A stretch of DNA of 64,000 nucleotides from Streptomyces chryseus. GTDB taxonomy: Bacteria > Actinomycetota > Actinomycetes > Streptomycetales > Streptomycetaceae. The position numbers were made by a program, and so were the translations under genes. The stretch's first letter is position 1. Each line of letters starts with the position of its first letter. The DNA is taken from the NCBI RefSeq assembly GCF_014650755.1, contig NZ_BMVO01000016.1:62001-126000 (forward strand), in the 5' to 3' direction. Below the pieces are notes generated by a model. The model ran no database searches. It was not told where the DNA came from and saw nothing but the letters and a program-made list of their open reading frames with translations. This document shows positions 52,603 to 60,761 of the stretch, piece by piece.

Positions 52603-53676
52603 ATGGCAGGCTCTGTGCATTGCGAGCCTGAAGTCGAGGAGAGTGAATCCTTGCGGTCCGACGCCAACATCGCGGGACCGATGACCGACCCGGTCCCCGG
52701 TCCCCGATCCGAATCGGTGGGGGAGGATGTTTCACGTGAAACACCGCCCCCGATGGACGACACACCCATCGGTCGTGCTGCCCAGCTGGCGGTAGAAGCT
52801 CTGGGCCGCGCAGGCGAGGGCCTGCCCCGGCCTGAGCAGACACGCGTCATGGTGGTGGCCAACCAGAAGGGCGGCGTCGGGAAGACCACGACGACGGTCA
52901 ACCTGGCTGCTTCGCTCGCACTGCACGGCGCGCGCGTGCTGGTGGTCGACCTCGACCCGCAGGGCAACGCTTCCACGGCGCTGGGGATCGACCACCACGC
53001 CGAGGTCCCCTCGATCTACGACGTCCTGGTGGACAGCCGGCCGCTCTCCGAAGTGGTCCAGCCGGTGCCGGACGTCGAAGGGCTCTTCTGTGCCCCGGCC
53101 ACCATCGATCTGGCCGGTGCGGAGATCGAGCTGGTGTCGCTGGTCGCCCGGGAGAGCCGCCTGCAGCGGGCTATCCAGGCGTACGAGCAGCCGCTGGACT
53201 ACATCCTCATCGACTGCCCGCCTTCGCTGGGCCTGCTGACCGTCAACGCCATGGTCGCCGGCGTGGAGGTGCTGATCCCCATCCAGTGCGAGTACTACGC
53301 GCTCGAAGGACTGGGTCAGCTCCTGCGGAACGTCGATCTGGTGCGGGGACACCTCAACCCTGACCTGCATGTGTCGACGATCCTGCTGACGATGTACGAC
53401 GGCAGGACCCGGCTCGCCTCTCAGGTGGCCGACGAAGTGCGCACCCACTTCGGCAAGGAGGTGCTCAGGACGAGCATCCCGCGGTCCGTTCGAATCTCGG
53501 AAGCGCCGAGCTACGGGCAGACCGTGCTCACTTACGACCCGGGATCCAGTGGATCGCTTTCGTACCTGGAAGCGGCCCGTGAGATCGCGCTGCGGGGTGT
53601 CGGGGTGCACTACGACCCGCAGCATGCCCACGTGGGCAGCCAGAACAGCCAGCAGATGTCGGAGGGGATCCAGTGA
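52603..53676 (+). CDS. parA: Chromosome partitioning ATPase ParA
   Basis: Walker-type ATPase that positions ParB-parS complexes. The 357 residues have a polar N-terminal extension, deviant Walker A KGGVGKTTTT (about 92-101), IDCPPSLGLL, and ALEGLGQLL. ATG 52603 (MAGSVHCEPE) fits the known Streptomyces ParA length; ATG 52681 is an alternative. A parS site lies inside the reading frame (52729). It overlaps parB by 4 bases (GTGA). Confidence 0.92.
   Translation: MAGSVHCEPEVEESESLRSDANIAGPMTDPVPGPRSESVGEDVSRETPPPMDDTPIGRAAQLAVEALGRAGEGLPRPEQTRVMVVANQKGGVGKTTTTVNLAASLALHGARVLVVDLDPQGNASTALGIDHHAEVPSIYDVLVDSRPLSEVVQPVPDVEGLFCAPATIDLAGAEIELVSLVARESRLQRAIQAYEQPLDYILIDCPPSLGLLTVNAMVAGVEVLIPIQCEYYALEGLGQLLRNVDLVRGHLNPDLHVSTILLTMYDGRTRLASQVADEVRTHFGKEVLRTSIPRSVRISEAPSYGQTVLTYDPGSSGSLSYLEAAREIALRGVGVHYDPQHAHVGSQNSQQMSEGIQ
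52729..52742. promoter_or_regulatory. parS: parS site within parA
   Basis: Exact GTTTCACGTGAAAC inside the parA reading frame, where it encodes VSRET. Confidence 0.95.
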
Positions 53677-54776
53677 GTGAGCGACGTAGAGGGCTGGGGC
53701 GTGGGCTCGGTGCGCTGATCCCCGCCGCTGCGCAGGAGAAGCCGAGCCCGCCCGTGGGGTCGGCCTCGACGTCTCCCGGTGCCGTGCCGGTGCTGACGGC
53801 CGAGCGTGGAGTAGCGGCCGCGAAGGTGACCTCGTTGCCTCCGAGCGCCGTTTCACGTGAAACGGAAGCTCCCGCGCCTGCCGGTCAGCCGGGGTCGGCC
53901 GGGCCCGGTGAGGTGGCCGGGGTTCACTTCGCCGAGCTGCCGCTGGACTCCATCAAGCCCAATTCGCGCCAGCCGCGTGAAGTGTTCGACGAGGACGCGC
54001 TCGCGGAGCTGGTCACCTCCATCAAGGAGGTCGGGCTCCTTCAGCCGGTCGTCGTCCGCCAGCTGGGCCCTGAGCGCTATGAGCTCATCATGGGCGAGCG
54101 CCGGTGGCGTGCCTGCCGGGAAGCCGGCCTGGAGCGGATCCCGGCGATCGTGCGGGCCACGGAGGACGAGAAGCTTCTCCTGGACGCGCTGCTGGAGAAC
54201 CTCCACCGGGCGCAGCTGAACCCGCTCGAAGAGGCCGCGGCGTACGACCAGCTGCTGAAGGACTTCAACTGCACGCACGACCAGTTGGCGGACCGGATCG
54301 GGCGCTCGCGCCCGCAGGTCTCCAACACGCTGCGTCTGCTGAGGCTGTCGCCTTCGGTACAGCGCAGGGTCGCGGCGGGTGTGCTGTCCGCCGGGCACGC
54401 GAGGGCGCTGCTCGGGGTGGAGGACTCGGAGGAGCAGGACAGCCTGGCGCATCGCATTGTGGCCGAGGGGCTGTCGGTGCGTGCGGTCGAGGAGATCGTG
54501 ACGCTGATGGGTTCGCGTCCGCAGAGCACTCCCAGGGCCAAGGGCCCGCGTGCGGGCGCCCGGGTGTCGCCCGCGCTGTCGAGTCTGGCGTCCAGGCTCT
54601 CCGACCGGTTCGAGACCCGGGTGAAGGTCGACCTGGGGCAGAAGAAGGGCAAGATCGTCGTCGAGTTCGCTTCGATGGATGATCTGGAGCGGATCCTCGG
54701 GACGCTCGCCCCCGGCGAGGGGCGTGTTCTGGAGAAGGGGCTCACGGAGGAGGACGCCGAGGACGGCGAGAGCTGA
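53673..54776 (+). CDS. parB: Chromosome partitioning protein ParB
   Basis: CTPase clamp that loads at parS and spreads. The 367 residues have a start RRRGLGRGLGALIP (ParA-interacting), a ParB/Srx domain with NSRQPREVFDEDALAELV and GERRWRAC, a central HTH (ADRIGRSRPQVSNTLRLLRL), and a C-terminal dimer domain (RVSPALSSLASRLSDRF onward). GTG 53673. A parS site lies within its linker (53850). Confidence 0.96.
   Translation: MSERRRGLGRGLGALIPAAAQEKPSPPVGSASTSPGAVPVLTAERGVAAAKVTSLPPSAVSRETEAPAPAGQPGSAGPGEVAGVHFAELPLDSIKPNSRQPREVFDEDALAELVTSIKEVGLLQPVVVRQLGPERYELIMGERRWRACREAGLERIPAIVRATEDEKLLLDALLENLHRAQLNPLEEAAAYDQLLKDFNCTHDQLADRIGRSRPQVSNTLRLLRLSPSVQRRVAAGVLSAGHARALLGVEDSEEQDSLAHRIVAEGLSVRAVEEIVTLMGSRPQSTPRAKGPRAGARVSPALSSLASRLSDRFETRVKVDLGQKKGKIVVEFASMDDLERILGTLAPGEGRVLEKGLTEEDAEDGES
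53850..53863. promoter_or_regulatory. parS: parS site within parB
   Basis: Exact palindrome in the non-conserved linker of parB, encoding VSRET. Confidence 0.95.
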
Positions 54777-55083
54777 CCTCCGGCAGGTGTTGTTGCAGGG
54801 CGGGTCGTGTCCGGAACAGTCTGGAACACGACCCGCCCTTTGCTCTCTCTCGGTATCGGTCCGATGGCGGGGTGGATACGATGCGTTCTGGTATGGCGCA
54901 TCCACCTTGGTTCACTTTGAGAGGGAGGGCGGGGGCCATGCGATCGGTGAGTCGCAGCCAACTGGTCACAGCGGGGCTCGGCGTCGGAGCGCTCGGCGGG
55001 TTCGTCGGCAGTCTGCTCCGGGAACGGGGCGCGCTGGCGGCCGCCCGTGACGCGGCAGGGGAAGGAAGCGAGGAACATCCTTC
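54777..55083. other. parB-GNAT gap
   Basis: After a strong terminator (54798-54838) the region holds no supportable gene. A frame from about 54939 (MRSVSRSQLVTAGLGVGALG) looks like a short membrane peptide but overlaps the GNAT gene by over 100 bases. Confidence 0.45.
54798..54838 (+). terminator. Terminator after parB
   Basis: GGGCGGGTCGTGT (54798-54810) pairs perfectly with ACACGACCCGCCC (54826-54838), followed by TTTGCTCTCTCT. Confidence 0.88.
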
Positions 55084-55701
55084 ATGGGACGTCGGCTCGT
55101 ACCGCTCACGCTGGACAATCTTCCGGACCTCCCCAAGCGCTGCCGGTCCTGTGTCTTCTGGGAGCTTGATCCGGTCAGTGGAGAAGCAGCGGTAAAGGCG
55201 GGAACTCCGGAGCTGGAGAAGGAAGCCTGGATCTCGGCCGTCCTGCTGGAGTGGGGGTCGTGCGGGCGGGTGGTCTACGTCGACGAGGCTCCGGTGGGGT
55301 TCGTGCTGTACGCGCCACCGGCCTATGTGCCGCGGTCGACGGCTTTCCCGACCAGTCCGGTGTCGCCGGACGCGGTGCAGTTGATGACGGCCTGGATCAG
55401 GCCCAGCCATCAGGGGCAGGGCCTGGGGCGTGTGCTGGTGCAGACCGTGGCCAAGGACCTGCTCCGGCGGGGTTTCAAGGCCATCGAGGCTTTCGGTAAT
55501 GCCCGCTGGACAGAGCCGGCCTGTCTGCTGCCGGCCGATCATCTGCTGGCGGTGGGCTTCAAGACCGTTCGGCCGCATCCGCTGCATCCCCGGTTGAGGC
55601 TGGAGCTGCGTACGACGCTTTCCTGGAAGGAAGACGTCGAGCTGGCTCTCGACCGGTTGCTGGGGGCGGTCCAGAAGGAGCCGGTGCTCCGTCCCTTGTG
55701 A
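55084..55701 (+). CDS. GNAT family N-acetyltransferase
   Basis: The 205-residue product opens with a Cys pair (CRSCVFWE, about 20-25), followed by a GNAT core with the acetyl-CoA loop RPSHQGQGLGRVLVQ (about 105-120). The C-terminus is a short helical extension. Conserved beside parB-trxA in Streptomyces as far as I recall; substrate unknown. ATG 55084 has GAGGA upstream. It ends just before a hairpin fused to a parS site. Confidence 0.85.
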   Translation: MGRRLVPLTLDNLPDLPKRCRSCVFWELDPVSGEAAVKAGTPELEKEAWISAVLLEWGSCGRVVYVDEAPVGFVLYAPPAYVPRSTAFPTSPVSPDAVQLMTAWIRPSHQGQGLGRVLVQTVAKDLLRRGFKAIEAFGNARWTEPACLLPADHLLAVGFKTVRPHPLHPRLRLELRTTLSWKEDVELALDRLLGAVQKEPVLRPL

Positions 55702-55709
55702 GGAACTGG

Positions 55710-55756
55710 AAACGCGTGTGGGCTCATCCCTTGGAGGGATGAGCCCACACGCGTTT
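55710..55756. terminator. Perfect 22-bp hairpin overlapping parS
   Basis: Arms 55710-55731 and 55735-55756 are perfectly complementary (AAACGCGTGTGGGCTCATCC on the left, last 2 bases omitted) with a 3-base loop. It separates convergent GNAT (+) and trxA (-) genes. The last four bases of the right arm are also the first four of parS at 55753. Confidence 0.92.
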
Positions 55757-55766
55757 CACGTGAAAC
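55753..55766. promoter_or_regulatory. parS: parS site in the trxA terminator
   Basis: Exact GTTTCACGTGAAAC between the hairpin and the trxA stop codon. Confidence 0.95.
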
Positions 55767-55778
55767 GAGACGCGGCTG

Positions 55779-56126
55779 TCAGGCCTTGGTGGCCTCTTCG
55801 CCGATGAAGTCGCCCAGGTCGCGCAGGAGCGCGGCCTTCGGCTTGGCGCCGACGATCGTCTTGGCGACCTCGCCGTTCTGGTAGACGTTCAGCGTCGGGA
55901 TGGACATGACGCCGTACTTGGCTGCGGTGGCCGGGTTCTCGTCGATGTTGAGCTTGACGATCTCGATCTCGTCGCCGTGCTCCGCCGCGATCGCCTCGAG
56001 GGACGGGGCGATCTGGCGGCACGGGCCGCACCAGGCGGCCCAGAAGTCCACGAGCACAGGCTTGTCGTTCTTGAGAACGTCCTGCTCAAAAGATGCGTCG
56101 GTCACGTTCTTCAAGGTGCCGGCCAC
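55779..56126 (-). CDS. trxA: Thioredoxin
   Basis: General dithiol reductant, 115 residues from GTG 56126 behind AAGGAGG. Active site FWAAWCGPCRQ with Cys33 and Cys36; cis-Pro in SIPTLNVY. Reduced by TrxB, encoded 61 bases upstream on the same strand. Confidence 0.95.
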   Translation of the reverse strand: MAGTLKNVTDASFEQDVLKNDKPVLVDFWAAWCGPCRQIAPSLEAIAAEHGDEIEIVKLNIDENPATAAKYGVMSIPTLNVYQNGEVAKTIVGAKPKAALLRDLGDFIGEEATKA

Positions 56127-56187
56127 GGCAGCCTCCTTAACTTCGGGTGGGGTGTGGGGTGTGGGGTGGGGCGGGTGGGGAGGGGCG

Positions 56188-57162
56188 TCAGGCCGCAGGG
56201 GTCTTCTCGGGCTCGGCGACCTTGTCGGTGTCGGCCAGAGCGGCGAGGAAGCGCTCGGCGTCGAGTGCGGCCGAGCAGCCGGTGCCGGCCGCCGTGATGG
56301 CCTGCCGGTAGGTGTGGTCGACGACGTCACCGGCGGCGAAGACACCAGTGAGGTTCGTGCGGGTCGACGGGGCGGCGACCTTCACGTAGCCCTCGTCATC
56401 CAGTTCCAGCTGGCCCTTGAACAGCTCGGTGCGCGGGTCGTGGCCCACGGCGATGAACAGCCCGGTGACGGCAAGCGGAGTGATCTCGCCGCTCTTGGTG
56501 TCCCGCAGCGTGAGGCCCGCGAGCTTCTGGTCGCCCTCGAGCTCCGCGACCGCGCTGTTCCACGCGAACTTGATCTTCGGGTCCGCGAAGGCGCGCTCCT
56601 GCATGGCCTTGGAGGCGCGCAGGGTGTCACGGCGGTGGACGATGGTGACCGACTTGGCGAACCGGGAGAGGAAAGTCGCTTCCTCCATCGCGGTGTCGCC
56701 GCCGCCGACCACGGCGATGTCCTGGTCCTTGAAGAAGAACCCGTCGCAGGTGGCGCACCAGGAGACGCCGCGTCCGGAGAGCGCGTCCTCCTTGGGCAGG
56801 CCGAGCTTGCGGTGCTGCGAGCCCGTCGAGACGATGACCGCCTTGGCGCGGTGGACCGTGCCGGAGGTGTCGGTGACGGTCTTGAGGTCGCCGTTGAGGT
56901 CGACGGACACGATGTCGTCCGGAACGAGCTCGGCGCCGAAGCGCTCGGCCTGGGCGCGCATGTTGTCCATCAGGTCGGGGCCCATGATGCCGTCGCGGAA
57001 GCCGGGGAAGTTCTCCACGTCGGTGGTGTTCATCAGAGCACCGCCTGCGGTCACCGCGCCCTCGAACACCAGCGGCTTCAACGACGCACGCGCGGTGTAC
57101 AGCGCGGCGGTGTAGCCGGCGGGCCCGGAGCCGATGATGATCACGTTTCGGACGTCGCTCAC
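56188..57162 (-). CDS. trxB: Thioredoxin-disulfide reductase
   Basis: NADPH-dependent flavoprotein that reduces TrxA. The 324 residues have an FAD-binding GSGPAGYTAALYTARA, redox-active WCATCDGFF (CATC), NADPH-binding VGGGDTAMEEA, and the second FAD motif GVFAAGDVVDHTYRQ. GTG 57162 (VSDVRNVIIIGSGPAG). In Streptomyces trxBA is known to be controlled by SigR; I did not find an unambiguous SigR promoter here. Confidence 0.95.
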   Translation of the reverse strand: MSDVRNVIIIGSGPAGYTAALYTARASLKPLVFEGAVTAGGALMNTTDVENFPGFRDGIMGPDLMDNMRAQAERFGAELVPDDIVSVDLNGDLKTVTDTSGTVHRAKAVIVSTGSQHRKLGLPKEDALSGRGVSWCATCDGFFFKDQDIAVVGGGDTAMEEATFLSRFAKSVTIVHRRDTLRASKAMQERAFADPKIKFAWNSAVAELEGDQKLAGLTLRDTKSGEITPLAVTGLFIAVGHDPRTELFKGQLELDDEGYVKVAAPSTRTNLTGVFAAGDVVDHTYRQAITAAGTGCSAALDAERFLAALADTDKVAEPEKTPAA

Positions 57163-57288
57163 GGGTTGTTTCCTCGTCTCTGCGGACTGCCTGCTGCCTA
57201 CGGGGGGCCTGTCTAGGACTCTCACCCCACCCAACGGATCCTACGGGGCTTGCATTCCCGAGGTGTCCGGCCCCATTCGGGCTTCAGG

Positions 57289-58179
57289 TCAACGGCGGGG
57301 GTAGGCCTGTGTCAGCAGAATCTCACCCTTGGCGGGCGCAGCGGCTCTGTCACACGCGGCGTCGACGACGTACGCCTGCACGCGGGTGACGTCGGTGGTG
57401 TGCGGGAGGACGAGGAGGAACGCTCGCTTGCCGTCGTACGTGCCCTCTTCCGCGGCGAGCGGCACGGTGGTCCGGCCGGTGCCTTCCTGGACGCAGGGAG
57501 GCACCGGTACGTCGGTTCCGCGCAGGGGCGTGTGGGACTCGATGCCCATGGACGGGGCGTTCTCGGTCGTCTCGCCCCTGGACTTCGGCTGCTGGGCGAC
57601 GAGGCCCAGCACCCGGTCCTCCAGTGCGGCGGCGGAGAACGTGGGCCCTGCCTTCTTCGCGGCGCTGATGCCCCGGTCGGCGGAGGCGTCCTTGTTGTCC
57701 GCGCTCTCGAGCGGCTGCATCAGGAGTACGCCGAGGCCGAGCGCGGCCGTGGTGAACACGGCGCCGATGAAGGCGCCACGGCGCCGGCGCTTCGACCTGC
57801 TGCGGCCAGGCCCGGTGGTGGCCCTGGGGTGCCCGGCCGGACGGTCGGCGGCGCTGGGCTCGGCGAGGTGCGCAGCGGCCGTTGTTTCACGTGAAACAGG
57901 CGCGGCCTCGTCGTCGGACGATGTGGAGTCCAGGAGGGCTTCTGCGGCCAGGGCCGCGTCGATGCGGCCCGCGACGTCGGCAGGCATCCGGTGCGGGCCC
58001 GGCAGGGTGCCGAGCAGTCCGCGGATCTCTTCCAGGGAGGTCTGTACGTCGGTGCACAGCGCGCACTCGTCCAGATGCCGGCGTACGGCCGCTGTGCGGT
58101 CGGGTGGGAGGAGGCCCTCGGCGAGGTCGGAGATCTCCGAGACGTCCGGGTGCTGAGCCGTGCCGGCCGTCGATGTCAT
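57289..58179 (-). CDS. Membrane-anchored zinc-finger anti-sigma factor
   Basis: The 296-residue product has an N-terminal zf-HC2/ZAS motif (VRRHLDECALC, about 33-43), a linker, a single transmembrane helix (about 137-155, AFIGAVFTTAALGLGVLLM) and an extracytoplasmic domain. It overlaps the sigma-factor gene by 4 bases (ATGA), the classic cognate pair. A parS site lies in the coding sequence before the transmembrane segment, encoding VSRET. Confidence 0.9.
   Translation of the reverse strand: MTSTAGTAQHPDVSEISDLAEGLLPPDRTAAVRRHLDECALCTDVQTSLEEIRGLLGTLPGPHRMPADVAGRIDAALAAEALLDSTSSDDEAAPVSRETTAAAHLAEPSAADRPAGHPRATTGPGRSRSKRRRRGAFIGAVFTTAALGLGVLLMQPLESADNKDASADRGISAAKKAGPTFSAAALEDRVLGLVAQQPKSRGETTENAPSMGIESHTPLRGTDVPVPPCVQEGTGRTTVPLAAEEGTYDGKRAFLLVLPHTTDVTRVQAYVVDAACDRAAAPAKGEILLTQAYPRR
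57884..57897. promoter_or_regulatory. parS: parS site within the anti-sigma factor gene
   Basis: Exact GTTTCACGTGAAAC inside the reading frame, about 11 kb from oriC. Confidence 0.95.
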
Positions 58180-58895
58180 GCGCGCCCACCTCCGCCCTTC
58201 ACAGCAGCGGGATCACTTGGTCCCGCATCCGTTGGTCCTGCAGCCTTTGGTCCCGACGCCGGTGGGACGGATGCCCCGGGCGTCCGGTTCCTTCCCCTGT
58301 CGACGGCCTCGCTACCCCTGCTGTCGGTGCGCAGATGGGTGAGGAGTGGCAGCAGCCGGGCCCGGCCGCGTGCGCAGCGGCTTTTCACCGTCCCTGTCGG
58401 CACGTCGAGGACGCGGGCGGCTTCGGCCACCGGGTAGCCCAGCATGTCCACCAGGACCAGCGCGGCCCGCTGCTCGGGGGGCAGGGTGGCGAGCGCCGCG
58501 ATCAGCTCCCTGTGGAGGTCCTGGCGCTCCGCGGGGGCCTCGGCGGACTCGTGGGGTTCCAGGAGCTGGTCCAGGCGCTCCGGGTCGTCGACCGGTGCGG
58601 TCTTGCGGGACGCCGCCTTGCGGGCCCGGTCGAGGCAGGCGTTGACGGTGATGCGGTGCAGCCAGGTGGTGACGGCGGACTGGCCGCGGAAGGTGTGCGC
58701 GGCCCGGTAGGCGGACACCAGGGCGTCCTGGACGGCGTCCGCGGCCTCCTCGCGGTCGCCCAGCGTGCGCAGGGCCACGGCCCACAGTCGGTCACGGTGG
58801 CGCCGTACGAGCTCACCGAACGCGTCGGGGTCGCCTGTGACGTGGGCGGCCAGAAGGTCCTGGTCGCTTGTGGCGCTGCGCGCGGCGTCGTCCAA
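58176..58895 (-). CDS. sigM: ECF RNA polymerase sigma factor SigM
   Basis: Group IV sigma factor, 239 residues, from a TTG start at 58895 (GGGGAGGGGG upstream). Region 2 has DAFGELVRRHRDRLWAVAL and DAVQDALVSAYRA. Region 4 has LPPEQRAALVLVDMLGYPVAEAARVLDVPTGTVKSR. A Pro/Gly-rich tail is unusually long. The name sigM follows the usual annotation at this locus next to murJ; the regulon is not deducible. Confidence 0.88.
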   Translation of the reverse strand: MDDAARSATSDQDLLAAHVTGDPDAFGELVRRHRDRLWAVALRTLGDREEAADAVQDALVSAYRAAHTFRGQSAVTTWLHRITVNACLDRARKAASRKTAPVDDPERLDQLLEPHESAEAPAERQDLHRELIAALATLPPEQRAALVLVDMLGYPVAEAARVLDVPTGTVKSRCARGRARLLPLLTHLRTDSRGSEAVDRGRNRTPGASVPPASGPKAAGPTDAGPSDPAAVKGGGGRA

Positions 58896-58924
58896 CGGTG
58901 AGCCCCCTCCCCCTGGTGTACCGG

Positions 58925-60685
58925 TCAGCCCGAGACCCTGATCTCCGAGATGCCGCCCCGGAACCGGTCGGGCGATCCGTCGGGCGGCAGAGACTCGATG
59001 TGGACCAGGATGTACCGGGTACGGACCGGCTTGTCGAGCGTGGCTTTCAGCTTGCCTTCCGCCACTTCGCTTTCCGTCATTGGCTGTGAGAAGTCGGAGA
59101 GGGTGGCCGGAGCCGAGGCATCCTCACCGGCGGCCAGCACTTCGACGGTCTGCCCGCTGCGGTACAGGTCGATGTCGAGGCCGGAGACGTCCTTGACGCT
59201 GCCGAGGTCGACGATGATCCCGCTGCCGTCCTTGCGCTGCGGAAGATTGCCGAAGTTGGCGAAATCGTGGTACTCCCCGGTGACCCAGGCCGTGCTGGTC
59301 TCACCGTCGATGCTGTTCGGAACGCTCTCCGGAGCTATTCCGTCGCCCTCCGGGGCGAACACCGTGGCGTTGGAGATGGCGATCGGCTTGGGTTCCGGCT
59401 TCTTGGGCGCCTCGTCGTCGCTCGGCTGGGAGGACTTCGTGTCGCCGGAGTCCGGCCCGCGGTCCAGGAGCGTGTCCGCGAGCTGCCAGCTGCCGAGGCC
59501 GAGGGCGGCAATGAGCAGCGCGGCCACGCCCCACTTGAGGACCTTCCCGGTGCGGCTCTGCAGGGGGCGGGGCGGTACGGGAGGGATGGTCTGCGTAGCG
59601 GCGGCGCCGGGGTGCGGGCCAGGCCGCCCGTAGGTGCCCTGCTGGTACGTGGTGCGCTGGTATTCCGGCAGCGCCGTGAACGTCGGCTCCGGGGGCCGGA
59701 TGCGGGGCATAGCCGCGACGGCCTTGGCCAGCTCGTCGGGGGTCGTGCACGGTGGTTCCTGGCGCGAGGCGGTGGCGCCGTCGTTGACCAGGGCCCGCAT
59801 GGCGACCTCCGACAGGCCCCGGTGGATGCCGGCCCGTACCTGGTCCGGGGGGATCAGCCCGACGCCCTTGGGCAGCCCGGAGAGGCCGTAGGCGTCCCGC
59901 TCGTACGGCCACCGCTGGGTCAGGGCGGCGTACAGCAGCGCGCCGATCGCCTCGGTGTCGGTGCGCTGCGGGCGGTCGGACGTGATGCCGCGCAGGGCGG
60001 CGTTCACGGCCAGACCGCGGATCCGGTACTGACCCGAGGAGGTCCGCAGGATGGCGCCGGGGGTGAGCCTGAGGTGGGCGAGGCCCTCGCGGTGTGCGGC
60101 GGCCATGGCCTGGGAGATCTGGCTGACGAGCTGGTACGCCTCGTGGGCGTCGAGCGGTCCGGCGGCGAGCATGGCCGTCAGCTCGGTGGCGTCGGGGAGC
60201 CATTCGTGGACGACGTAGACGAGTTCGTTCTCCTCCACGGCGTCCAGGACCTGTACGAACCTGGGGTCTCCGAGGAGCGCGGAGGAGCGGGCCGCGGCGA
60301 GCACGGACCTGGCCCGCGGGTGGTCCGCGGGCAGCAGGTGCACGCCCACGGCACGGCGCAGTTTCTCGTCGACCGCCCGCCAACTGCTGAAACCGTCCAG
60401 ACGGGTGACGCATTCTTCGAGCCGGTAGCGTCTGGCGAGTTTGTGCCCGCTGTGCAGCTCGGGTGGGGCCATGGGGGGTTCGGCGCCCGGACGCTCGCCG
60501 TCCGCGTCGCTCTTGCTCTTGTCCGCTGACTCCTGGGCTGGTGCCACCCCGTCGGCCGTGGCTTTGTCCGCCTTGGCGGCCAGCGGTTCGTCACCGCTGT
60601 TGTCTGCCACGTCGACGGCAGCCGTGCTACGTTCCGCCACCGTCGTTCCTGCCTCCCCATCCGTTGCGCGCTGTTGAACAGCCAT
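58925..60685 (-). CDS. Pseudokinase with transmembrane helix and discoidin-like external domain
   Basis: The 586-residue product has a kinase fold (about 90-315) in which the catalytic motifs are lost: HRD is replaced by LAHLRLTPG and DFG by RIRGLAV. A transmembrane helix (about 385-403) and an external galactose-binding/discoidin-like domain (about 440-586; SIDGETSTAW, IIVDLGSVKDVSGLDIDLY, TRYILVHIE) follow. In mycobacteria a pseudokinase and a similar external domain form the C-terminus of MviN/MurJ and, when phosphorylated by PknB, recruit FhaA. Here the module is a separate gene 76 bases upstream of the murJ stop. GTG 60700 is an alternative start. Confidence 0.85.
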   Translation of the reverse strand: MAVQQRATDGEAGTTVAERSTAAVDVADNSGDEPLAAKADKATADGVAPAQESADKSKSDADGERPGAEPPMAPPELHSGHKLARRYRLEECVTRLDGFSSWRAVDEKLRRAVGVHLLPADHPRARSVLAAARSSALLGDPRFVQVLDAVEENELVYVVHEWLPDATELTAMLAAGPLDAHEAYQLVSQISQAMAAAHREGLAHLRLTPGAILRTSSGQYRIRGLAVNAALRGITSDRPQRTDTEAIGALLYAALTQRWPYERDAYGLSGLPKGVGLIPPDQVRAGIHRGLSEVAMRALVNDGATASRQEPPCTTPDELAKAVAAMPRIRPPEPTFTALPEYQRTTYQQGTYGRPGPHPGAAATQTIPPVPPRPLQSRTGKVLKWGVAALLIAALGLGSWQLADTLLDRGPDSGDTKSSQPSDDEAPKKPEPKPIAISNATVFAPEGDGIAPESVPNSIDGETSTAWVTGEYHDFANFGNLPQRKDGSGIIVDLGSVKDVSGLDIDLYRSGQTVEVLAAGEDASAPATLSDFSQPMTESEVAEGKLKATLDKPVRTRYILVHIESLPPDGSPDRFRGGISEIRVSG

Positions 60686-60761
60686 GCCAATTGTGCCCAC
60701 AGTCCGGCGCTATGCACGACACGCGGCGGCCGGTGATGGTTGTGCGGGGCCGCCGGGCCGC

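Noticed and set aside
54939..55195. A short frame with a hydrophobic stretch (MRSVSRSQLVTAGLGVGALG)
   Set aside because: It overlaps the GNAT gene by over 100 bases and lacks clear conserved features; possible but unsupported.
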